Below, one piece after another: positions 53,349 to 61,901 of a stretch of 64,000 nucleotides of DNA. The notes under the pieces were generated by a model. The model was not told the DNA's origin. It saw nothing but the letters and a program-made list of their open reading frames with translations, and made no database searches. A program made the translations under genes and the position numbers. This DNA comes from Terribacillus halophilus. GTDB lineage: Bacteria > Bacillota > Bacilli > Bacillales > Amphibacillaceae. The DNA is taken from the NCBI RefSeq assembly GCF_900101385.1, contig NZ_FMZB01000007.1, forward strand, positions 62,001 to 126,000. Direction: 5' to 3'. Within the stretch, counting starts at the first letter, position 1, and each line of letters opens with the position of its first letter.

Positions 53349-54377
53349 ATGGATATACAGGATTATGATTTTCATTTACCAGAAGAACTGATCGCCCAGA
53401 CGCCGCTTCAAGATCGGACAGCGTCAAGGCTGCTTGTATTAAATAAGGAAGCGGGTACTATGGAGCACCGTCATTTTGCCGATATCGGAGACTATCTCAA
53501 CGCTGGGGACTGTCTTGTCCTCAACGATACGCGTGTCCTGCCCGCGCGACTGTATGGCATCAAAAAGGACACGCAGGCCAAAGTGGAGATACTCTTGTTG
53601 AAGCAAGTGGAAGGGGATAGCTGGGAGGTTTTGGTCAAGCCGGCCAAGAAAGTCAAAGTCGGTACGGAGCTTTCCTTCGGTGATGGCAAACTGACTGCTG
53701 TATGCAAGGAACTGCTGGAGCATGGCGGTCGAATCATCGAGTTCCATTATGATGGTATTTTCTACGAGGTGTTAGAGCAGCTTGGTGAAATGCCGCTGCC
53801 TCCATATATCAAAGAACAGCTTCCCGACCAAGAGCGTTATCAGACAGTTTATGCCAAGGAAAAAGGCTCCGCAGCCGCGCCGACAGCTGGATTGCATTTC
53901 ACGAAGGAATTGCTTGCGGATCTTCAGGAAAAAGGTGTGGAGATTGCATTCATCACACTTCACGTTGGATTGGGAACTTTCCGCCCCGTCAGTGTGGAAT
54001 CGATTGAAGAACATGAAATGCATTCCGAGTTTTATCAGATGTCGCAGGAAACAGCAGATCAGCTGACGCGGATCCGTGAAGCCGGAGGACGGATCATTTC
54101 TGTCGGGACGACCTCCACACGTACATTGGAAACGATCGCGCGCGACCATAATGGAAAATTCGTCGCAGCAAGCGGATGGACGGATATTTTTATCTATCCT
54201 GGATTTACGTATCGTGCCATCGATGGCTTGATCACCAACTTCCATTTGCCGAAATCAACATTGATCATGCTTGTCAGTGCATTTGCAGGCCGGGACTTCA
54301 TCCTGGATGCTTACCGGACAGCTGTAAAAGAACGATATCGTTTCTTCAGCTTCGGTGATGCAATGCTGCTCGTATAG
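53349..54377 (+). CDS. queA: S-adenosylmethionine:tRNA ribosyltransferase-isomerase
   Basis: A 342-residue enzyme making epoxyqueuosine in t[29 protein letters not shown] opens it, and [14 protein letters not shown] and [10 protein letters not shown] are family motifs. It sits between ruvB and tgt, with tgt 29 bases after. Acts after Tgt in queuosine synthesis. Confidence 0.97.
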   Translation: MDIQDYDFHLPEELIAQTPLQDRTASRLLVLNKEAGTMEHRHFADIGDYLNAGDCLVLNDTRVLPARLYGIKKDTQAKVEILLLKQVEGDSWEVLVKPAKKVKVGTELSFGDGKLTAVCKELLEHGGRIIEFHYDGIFYEVLEQLGEMPLPPYIKEQLPDQERYQTVYAKEKGSAAAPTAGLHFTKELLADLQEKGVEIAFITLHVGLGTFRPVSVESIEEHEMHSEFYQMSQETADQLTRIREAGGRIISVGTTSTRTLETIARDHNGKFVAASGWTDIFIYPGFTYRAIDGLITNFHLPKSTLIMLVSAFAGRDFILDAYRTAVKERYRFFSFGDAMLLV

Positions 54378-54388
54378 ATTGAGAATAG

Positions 54389-55543
<1,155 letters not shown>

Positions 55544-55559
55544 AAAGGGGGAGCAGTGA

Positions 55560-55823
55560 ATGAATGTTCAAAGTTTAATACTTATTGTATTAATGTTTGT
55601 TATTTTCTACTTCCTGTTGATTCGTCCGCAGCAGAAGCGTCAAAAGCAGGTTAGAGAAATGCAGGCTAACTTGAAAAAGGGAGACAGCATCGTTACCATT
55701 GGTGGTTTACATGGGCAGGTGCATGCGATAGACGAGGCATCTGTAGTCCTTACTACGGATGACGGCAGTAAGTTGACGTTCGACCGTAACGCGATCCGCG
55801 ACGTCAAACCTTCAGAAGCGTAA
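55560..55823 (+). CDS. yajC: Preprotein translocase accessory protein YajC
   Basis: An 87-residue protein with one membrane helix (about 5-20) and the motif FYFLLIRPQQKRQKQ, then KGDSIVTIGGLHGQV. It associates with SecDF; secDF is encoded 3.3 kb downstream. GGGGGAG precedes the ATG. Confidence 0.95.
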   Translation: MNVQSLILIVLMFVIFYFLLIRPQQKRQKQVREMQANLKKGDSIVTIGGLHGQVHAIDEASVVLTTDDGSKLTFDRNAIRDVKPSEA

Positions 55824-55827
55824 AAAC

Positions 55828-55860
55828 AAAGACAGGAGATTTTTCTCCTGTCTTTTTATG
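55828..55860. terminator. Terminator after yajC, shared with the convergent gene
   Basis: AAAGACAGGAG and CTCCTGTCTTT pair around ATTTTT-type loop and are flanked by A and T runs on both strands. Confidence 0.85.
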
Positions 55861-56227
55861 TGCTCGTTTTAATATTGACACCGATCATGCCCCCGGCCAG
55901 GGATGCCACTAAAAACCCGCCATGCGTGAGCAGCTGTGTTCCCGAAAAGCCTACCTGATAGCCGAGGTATTGATAGAGAAGGATGAAAAGGGAAAAGCCT
56001 ATCGCGGTCATGCCGCCAAGCAGCCAGCCCTTATCTTCCCCTTTGACCCCAGCAATCAACCCGCCGATGAATAGACTAAGGATACCTGCCCCAAGTGTTG
56101 TCCAGTCCAGCATCCCTTCCCCAAACTCCGTGAAACGCAGTAATAATGCTAATGTAAAGCTGATGAATAACAAAAGCGCGAAAACGGTAATCCATCCATA
56201 CAAGATTGCCTGTACATTTTTTTTCAC
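55856..56227 (-). CDS. TIGR04086-family membrane protein
   Basis: A 123-residue protein with four hydrophobic segments. GILSLFIGGLIAGVKGEDKGWLLGGMTAIGFSLF matches the TIGR04086 (YrzE-like) family, found next to yajC in many Bacilli; function unknown. GTG start with GGAGGGA five bases upstream. Confidence 0.88.
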   Translation of the reverse strand: MKKNVQAILYGWITVFALLLFISFTLALLLRFTEFGEGMLDWTTLGAGILSLFIGGLIAGVKGEDKGWLLGGMTAIGFSLFILLYQYLGYQVGFSGTQLLTHGGFLVASLAGGMIGVNIKTST

Positions 56228-56336
56228 AAAGATCCCTCCAGCATGTCTATATGGCTACTGTATGCATGTCCATTTAGATTCAGAACGTATAGAACCGGAT
56301 GCATTGCCCAAAATAATCAAAAAGGAGGCGGAAGTT

Positions 56337-56999
56337 TTGCTGGATACATTGGAATGGTCGATTATTGGAAGGACGCTCCTTTCCTACATTGTCATCGTCA
56401 TCATTTTCCGTCTCATGGGGAAACGGGAAATTGGCGAGCTGAGCATCATTGATTTAGTCGTTTATTTAATGCTGGCAGAAATAGCTGTATTCTCCATTGA
56501 GGATCCAAGCAGTCATCTGCTTCATTTTATCGTTCCAATGGTCATTCTTTTAATCATCCAGCGAAGTACTGCATTTCTATCTCTTAAATTTCCTAAATTG
56601 CGTAATTTGATGGAAGGAAAGCCTTCCATCATCATCAATAGAGGACGGATAGACGAGCATCAGATGCGCAGACAGCGTTACAGTTTTTCCGACTTGCAGC
56701 AGCAGCTGCGCGAAAATGGTACAAAAAGTGTACAGGATGTGGATTTTGCGATTCTGGAAACATCTGGCGAACTTTCTGTGTTCGAGAAAAAAGATACTGC
56801 TGACGGAAGCAGCGGTTTTGTGCCACCACTGATCATCGATGGGGAAATTCAGCAGGACGTATTGGATGAACTCGGCAAGTCCGAGCCTTGGCTCCGCAGT
56901 CAGATGAAACGTCATGGCCATCCTGATATCCATTCTATTTCGTATTGTACACTGGATAAAAATCATGATTGGTATATCGATCGTAAAGATGAGCGCTGA
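56337..56999 (+). CDS. yrbG: DUF421 membrane protein, YrbG-like
   Basis: A 220-residue YetF/DUF421 protein. Three membrane helices (about 7-75) contain FRLMGKREIGELSIIDLVVYLMLAEIA; a soluble region with two similar modules follows (GKPSIIINRGRIDEHQMRRQRYSFSDLQQQLRENG). TTG 56337 is chosen for AAAGGAGG eight bases before and gives the family length. Members are spore or membrane proteins of uncertain role. Confidence 0.85.
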   Translation: MLDTLEWSIIGRTLLSYIVIVIIFRLMGKREIGELSIIDLVVYLMLAEIAVFSIEDPSSHLLHFIVPMVILLIIQRSTAFLSLKFPKLRNLMEGKPSIIINRGRIDEHQMRRQRYSFSDLQQQLRENGTKSVQDVDFAILETSGELSVFEKKDTADGSSGFVPPLIIDGEIQQDVLDELGKSEPWLRSQMKRHGHPDIHSISYCTLDKNHDWYIDRKDER

Positions 57000-58547
57000 T
57001 CATTTTTTTCTTTTCGATAGAAATTGCTCTATTTCCGCTTTTGTAATGAACCCGAAACTGAGCATAAACAAGAGATAGAGAAAAAGAAGGATAAGCAGTA
57101 ATAATAGGAATGCTGGCAGCTCATAAAGGGAATCAAGGAATATACCCTTCAACAGTTGTGCAGTAAAAGTTGTCAATGCCAACAGACCGAGCATTTGAGC
57201 GATTTCCTTCAGCGTCAGACGGAAGCCGGCAACGCGTGCTAATGAGAGCAAATGCAATAAAGTGATCAAAACCACTGTGACTATCATACTGATTGCGACA
57301 CCGATGATGCCAAATTTAGCATTGGAAGCCAAGGAGACAAGCAGGACAATTTTGGCACCTGCGCCGATGATCGTATTCCACATCGCCGCTTTGGCCGCAT
57401 CCAAGGCTTGCAGGGCGGTGCTTAACGGCATCTGGATGTACATCATGATATAAAAAGGTGCCATCAGCAGGATGAAACGCTCGGCACTTTCACTCCCATA
57501 CATGTAATGCAGGATCGGTCCGGCGAACACTGTCAAGATTACCGTTGCAATTGCGCCTGAGGCGAAGCTGAGCCGAATGGCTTGATGAATCCGGTAATGG
57601 ACGAATTGGTGTCGGTTCTGTTCGTTTGCCTCGCTGATGGACGGCAGCAGTGCAGTAGCCAACGAGTTCGTAATGAATGTCGGCAGGAACAACAGAGGCA
57701 GTGCATAGCCTGTCAGTTCTCCATATTGCCTTGTTGCCAATGCCGTTCCAACGCCGGCTAAAGCCAGGCTTTGAGCGGTGAGTATCGGTTCTAGGAAATG
57801 GGTGCCGCTGGCAATGAGTCTGCTGCCTGTTGCAGGCAATGCAATGGAAAACAAACGGTCTAATGTCTGCTTTCCCCCTTTCAGGGCTGTGATGAATTGA
57901 GACCTTATTTTGACGGTCTTCTTCCGTTTGAATTGGTGCAGCATATACAGCAATGAAACGAACTCCCCGATAATGACAGCTATCATCGCACCCAAAGCTG
58001 CAAATTCAACACCGTAAGGCAGAAAGAATTTCACGAGGAAAACCGTACAGCTGATTCGGATAATCTGTTCGATCACTTGTGAAAAGCTCTGTGGCTTCAT
58101 GTTCTGCTTGCCTTGAAAATATCCTCGCAGTACAGAAGCAACTGCCAATATCGGTATGATAGGACCGATTGCCAGCATCGGGTAAATGACTCGTACATCC
58201 TTGAGCAGCTTGTCCGCAAGATACGGCGCTGCAAAGTAAAGAAGGCCGACAAATGCAATGCTGATGCTGAGTGTAACAGCCAAGGAAACGACAACGATTT
58301 TTTTGATTTGCTCGTTATCCCCTCGAACATCTGCTTCTGCCACCCTTTTTGAGATAGCGGTAGGCAGACCGAACTGGGTGATGGCAATTGCCAGGAACAA
58401 TGTCGGCATCGCCATCATGTATAAACCGACCCCCTCTTCTCCCATGACACGTGCAACGACAATCCGGTTCACGAATCCAAGGAAGCGAGTGATCAAGCTG
58501 GCAGCAATCAGGATGAGTGCCCCTTTTAGGAAAGTCTGCTTCGTCAC
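57000..58547 (-). CDS. spoVB: Lipid II flippase-like sporulation protein SpoVB
   Basis: A 515-residue MOP-superfamily polysaccharide transporter with about fourteen hydrophobic segments. KQTFLKGALILIAASLITRFLGFVNRIVVARVMGEEGVGLYMMA is the SpoVB N terminus. It is thought to flip precursors for cortex synthesis. GTG 58547 aligns with the family start; the TTG seven codons before has no good signal. Transcribed against its neighbours. Confidence 0.94.
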   Translation of the reverse strand: MTKQTFLKGALILIAASLITRFLGFVNRIVVARVMGEEGVGLYMMAMPTLFLAIAITQFGLPTAISKRVAEADVRGDNEQIKKIVVVSLAVTLSISIAFVGLLYFAAPYLADKLLKDVRVIYPMLAIGPIIPILAVASVLRGYFQGKQNMKPQSFSQVIEQIIRISCTVFLVKFFLPYGVEFAALGAMIAVIIGEFVSLLYMLHQFKRKKTVKIRSQFITALKGGKQTLDRLFSIALPATGSRLIASGTHFLEPILTAQSLALAGVGTALATRQYGELTGYALPLLFLPTFITNSLATALLPSISEANEQNRHQFVHYRIHQAIRLSFASGAIATVILTVFAGPILHYMYGSESAERFILLMAPFYIMMYIQMPLSTALQALDAAKAAMWNTIIGAGAKIVLLVSLASNAKFGIIGVAISMIVTVVLITLLHLLSLARVAGFRLTLKEIAQMLGLLALTTFTAQLLKGIFLDSLYELPAFLLLLLILLFLYLLFMLSFGFITKAEIEQFLSKRKK

Positions 58548-58669
58548 ATCGACAACCTGCCTTCTCAAATAATTGTTTTTCGGCTACAATTAAATATATG
58601 CATGAGATATGGTCAAGCATGACTAGCCTGAACAGAACTGAGGCAAGTTGTTTTAGGAGGTAGAAATTT

Positions 58670-58966
58670 GTGTTCGAATCGAAGACAGTGAACGAATGGA
58701 AGTCGGAAGTGATGCCAGCCGTGATCAGTAAAAAGGAAGAATTTCATCTGCTCGGTTATGATAAAGCGTCTGCTGCGGATATTTGGAGCTGCATGGAGAA
58801 AAAAGTTTGGAAGAAAGAGGCAGACAAACCGAAACGTATATATGAAGTGGTAGCTGATATCATGCAGCTGAGTGTATCGGTGTATATGGGATACTTGACG
58901 ATGTCGGTGTATGAGGAAGATGAGGATCTGATGGCGTCAATCGCTGCCATCAATGGTCAGTCCTGA
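58670..58966 (+). CDS. comN: Post-transcriptional regulator ComN
   Basis: A 98-residue ComN/YrzD protein: a helical basic-acidic protein (KVWKKEADKPKRIYEVVADIMQLSVSVYMGYLTMSVYEEDED) of the family's exact length. In B. subtilis it controls comE mRNA localisation with DivIVA. GTG start with AGGAGG nine bases upstream. Position before secDF is conserved. Confidence 0.9.
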   Translation: MFESKTVNEWKSEVMPAVISKKEEFHLLGYDKASAADIWSCMEKKVWKKEADKPKRIYEVVADIMQLSVSVYMGYLTMSVYEEDEDLMASIAAINGQS

Positions 58967-58977
58967 TATAGGAAAAG

Positions 58978-59007
58978 TTGACAGTGCTGGCTTGTCTTCT
59001 CTATACT
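58978..59007 (+). promoter_or_regulatory. Sigma-A promoter of secDF
   Basis: TTGACA (58978-58983) and TATACT (59002-59007) are 18 bases apart. The leader of about 100 bases contains a TGCAGAT/ATCTGCA hairpin at 59056-59073 with no T run. Confidence 0.7.
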
Positions 59008-59116
59008 ATGTGAGTATTTGGCGGATGCGTACAGCAGTACATACATGCTATTTTGCAGATGGTTATCTGCAGTATTTTAGGTTTCGTTTTGACGGAACAT
59101 GGGAGGCAGTTGCATC

Positions 59117-61375
59117 ATGGTGAAAAGAGGCAGAATCGTTGCCTTCTTTTTGATCGTCTTATTACTTTTGGGAGCAATGGGAACGACGGTTAAAGGAATC
59201 GCAAATGATTTGAATTTAGGACTCGATCTGCAGGGCGGATTCGAGGTACTTTATGAAGTTAGTCCGCTGGAAGAAGGAGACAAAGTGGATACGGCAACGC
59301 TAAATGCCACAGCGCAGGCGTTAAACGAGCGTGTCGATTCCCTGGGAGTCAGTGAGACAAGCATTGACATCGAGCAGCCGAACCGGATCCGCGTGCAGCT
59401 GGCTGGGGTGAAGGATCAGGACCAGGCTCGTGAAATGCTGTCGACGACTGCCAATCTATCATTCCGTGATACGGAAAATAAAGAGTATCTGAATGGTACG
59501 GATATCCAGGCAGGCAGTGCGAAGCAGGCATTCGATCCGCAAACGAATCAGCCGCTAGTCACAGTGGAGATGAAAGATGCTTCCAAATTCGGTGAAGTGA
59601 CAAGTGAACTCTCACAGCGCGCGTACCCAGAGAACAGGCTGGTCATTTGGCTGGATTATGAAGATGGGGATTCCTATGAAGAGGAAGCTCAAAAACCCGA
59701 GGATGAACAAAAGTTCATTTCGGCTCCAGCAGTTTCGCAGACCATCAATAGTAAATCAGTCCAGATTGAAGGTAATTTCACCGTTGAAAGTGCACAGGAG
59801 CTTGCCGATCTCTTGAACGCTGGGTCATTGCCGGTGAAAATGGAAGAAGTTTACTCCAACTCAGTCGGAGCGCAATTCGGTCAGGAAGCACTGGATCAGA
59901 CGCTGCTGGCAGGATATATTGCCTTCGCTCTTATTTTACTGTTCATGATCGTCTATTACAGACTTCCAGGTTTGATTGCATCCATCACTTTGGCGGTTTT
60001 TGCTTATTTAAACATACTTGTATTTGATAAGCTCGGTGTCGTTCTGACACTTCCAGGTATTGCAGCATTAATTCTGGGTGTGGGGATGGCAGTTGATGCC
60101 AACATCATCACATACGAACGGATAAAAGATGAACTGAAAACCGGCAAATCACTGAAAGCTGCCTACAAAGCTGGTAACAAAAACTCATTGGCAACCATTA
60201 CCGATGCCAATGTGACTACGATGATTGCGGGTATCGTCCTGTTCATTTTCGGTACGAGCTCCATCAAAGGTTTTGCAACGACGTTGATCATCAGTATTTT
60301 GTTAAGCTTCATCACAGCTGTTTATGGATCACGTGCCTTGCTTAGTTTGATGGTGAAAAGCCGTGCATTCGATAAGAAACCGGGCTGGTTCGGGGTATCG
60401 AAGAAGAATATCCGCAAACTGAATGACAAAGAAGAACGTGACGTCACTTTCTATGGTTTGAAGCTGAACCTGGTCAAGCACAGAAAAGCTTATTTCGCTT
60501 TCTCCATCGCGCTGACGATTGCCGGGATCATCTGCTTGAGTGTCTTTAAGCTGAATCTTGGTATCGACTTTACGAGCGGATCACGTGTGGAATTCGATTC
60601 GAACCAAGCTCTGACGACAGAACAAGTAGAGCAGAAGATGGATGACTTTGGCTTCGAATCGAGAGAAACGCAGCTTTCGGCTGATGGCAAACACGCTTCC
60701 GTCCGACTTGAAGATACACTTACAAAAAATGAAGAGAACGAATTGAAGAGCAGTATCCAGGATGAATATGGAGATGCGCCGAGCATCAGTACCGTATCGC
60801 CTGTAATCGGAAAGGAACTAGCGAAAAATGCATTGTATGCAGTCATTTTTGCTTCGATTGGTATTGTCCTGTATGCGACGATCCGATTCGAATTCAAATT
60901 TGCCGTCACAGCCATCCTGGCCTTACTGCATGACGCATTCTTCATTCTGGCGATATTCAGTATCACCAGACTGGAATTCGACATTACGATCATTGCCGCA
61001 ATCCTGACTATCATCGGGTATTCGATCAACGATACGATAGTCACCTTTGACCGGATCAAAGAGAATATCCGGATCAAACGGAAAGTCAAAACGTTCGACG
61101 AATTGGCCAAAATCGTTAATGACAGTTTACTGCAGACACTTGTGCGAAGTGTGAACACGGTACTGACAGTAATCGTCGCAGCGATCATTCTTTGGATCTT
61201 CGGGGCGGCATCAATCGCCAACTTCTCGATCGCGCTTGTAATTGGTTTGGCAGCAGGGACATACTCATCCCTATTCATTGCTTCCCAGCTGTGGCTCGTT
61301 TGGCGCGGCAGAAATATCGAAAGAAATCCAATCATCCATGAAGAGAAAAAGAAAGTCGAAGGACCGCAAGTCTGA
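59117..61375 (+). CDS. secDF: Fused protein translocase subunit SecDF
   Basis: A 752-residue RND-type protein with twelve membrane helices, SecD and SecF fused as in Bacillus. SecD part: DLNLGLDLQGGFEVLYEV, then GMAVDANIITYERIKDEL; SecF part: FKLNLGIDFTSGSRVEF and IGYSINDTIVTFDRIKENIR. It uses the proton gradient to aid late export. ATG 59117 is preferred over ATG 59099, which lies before the GGGAGG signal. Confidence 0.95.
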   Translation: MVKRGRIVAFFLIVLLLLGAMGTTVKGIANDLNLGLDLQGGFEVLYEVSPLEEGDKVDTATLNATAQALNERVDSLGVSETSIDIEQPNRIRVQLAGVKDQDQAREMLSTTANLSFRDTENKEYLNGTDIQAGSAKQAFDPQTNQPLVTVEMKDASKFGEVTSELSQRAYPENRLVIWLDYEDGDSYEEEAQKPEDEQKFISAPAVSQTINSKSVQIEGNFTVESAQELADLLNAGSLPVKMEEVYSNSVGAQFGQEALDQTLLAGYIAFALILLFMIVYYRLPGLIASITLAVFAYLNILVFDKLGVVLTLPGIAALILGVGMAVDANIITYERIKDELKTGKSLKAAYKAGNKNSLATITDANVTTMIAGIVLFIFGTSSIKGFATTLIISILLSFITAVYGSRALLSLMVKSRAFDKKPGWFGVSKKNIRKLNDKEERDVTFYGLKLNLVKHRKAYFAFSIALTIAGIICLSVFKLNLGIDFTSGSRVEFDSNQALTTEQVEQKMDDFGFESRETQLSADGKHASVRLEDTLTKNEENELKSSIQDEYGDAPSISTVSPVIGKELAKNALYAVIFASIGIVLYATIRFEFKFAVTAILALLHDAFFILAIFSITRLEFDITIIAAILTIIGYSINDTIVTFDRIKENIRIKRKVKTFDELAKIVNDSLLQTLVRSVNTVLTVIVAAIILWIFGAASIANFSIALVIGLAAGTYSSLFIASQLWLVWRGRNIERNPIIHEEKKKVEGPQV

Positions 61376-61382
61376 TAGGCTG

Positions 61383-61416
61383 ACCCTCGTAGCAAATACG
61401 AGGGTTATTTTTTTTG
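61383..61416 (+). terminator. Terminator of secDF
   Basis: ACCCTCGT and ACGAGGGT pair around a 7-base loop, followed by TATTTTTTTT. Confidence 0.88.
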
Positions 61417-61461
61417 AAATGGGGAATGTATAGAATAGCCGCATTGGAAAGGAGTCAGCAC

Positions 61462-61845
61462 ATGAAAGCACAATGGTATATCATTCTAGCAGTCATCTTT
61501 GCAGTACTTATTGCAATATTCGCAGTTATCAACGTAGACAGCGTGCAGGTGGACTATTTATTTGGTACAGGTTCAGCTCCGCTAATCCTGATCATTCTGT
61601 TCTCCGTTTTGATGGGCGTCTTGATTACAGCATCTGTAGGAGGGTTGCGTATGTTCAAGCTAAATAGGGAGGTACGCGCTTTACGTAAGGATAATGATAA
61701 AAAAGCTGCTGAGATAACGGAAATGCAAGAAAAACGTGCGGAGCAGGGACATGAGGAGCCGGAGCGGATTACATCGAATATATCCGATCCGACAACGAAT
61801 ACGTATCCTACATCCGAAAGAATGAGAGATGAATACAGGCAATAA
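61462..61845 (+). CDS. LapA-domain membrane protein
   Basis: A 127-residue LapA (DUF1049) protein with two hydrophobic segments (about 5-23 and 40-60), a coiled coil (VRALRKDNDKKAAEITEMQEKRAEQ) and a polar tail. AAGGAG precedes ATG 61462. It lies between secDF and recJ, as in related Bacilli. Related E. coli proteins aid lipopolysaccharide assembly, but the role in Gram-positives is unknown. Confidence 0.85.
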   Translation: MKAQWYIILAVIFAVLIAIFAVINVDSVQVDYLFGTGSAPLILIILFSVLMGVLITASVGGLRMFKLNREVRALRKDNDKKAAEITEMQEKRAEQGHEEPERITSNISDPTTNTYPTSERMRDEYRQ

Positions 61846-61849
61846 TCGA

Positions 61850-61878
61850 TTGCCCCCATGACCAGGCTCTAGTATAAT
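61850..61878 (+). promoter_or_regulatory. Sigma-A promoter of recJ
   Basis: TTGCCC (61850-61855) and TATAAT (61873-61878) are 17 bases apart. The -10 box lies in the loop of a CCCCC..ACCA / TGGT..GGGGG hairpin (61853-61893) that is followed by TCTTTTTT, so the same bases could also form the lapA terminator, and its 3' arm holds the recJ Shine-Dalgarno. Confidence 0.55.
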
Positions 61879-61901
61879 AGCTTGGTTAGGGGGTCTTTTT
61901 T

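Noticed and set aside
60490-61395. 301-codon minus-strand frame opposite secDF
   Set aside because: It mirrors the SecF coding frame and has a composition typical of antisense frames, with no SD.
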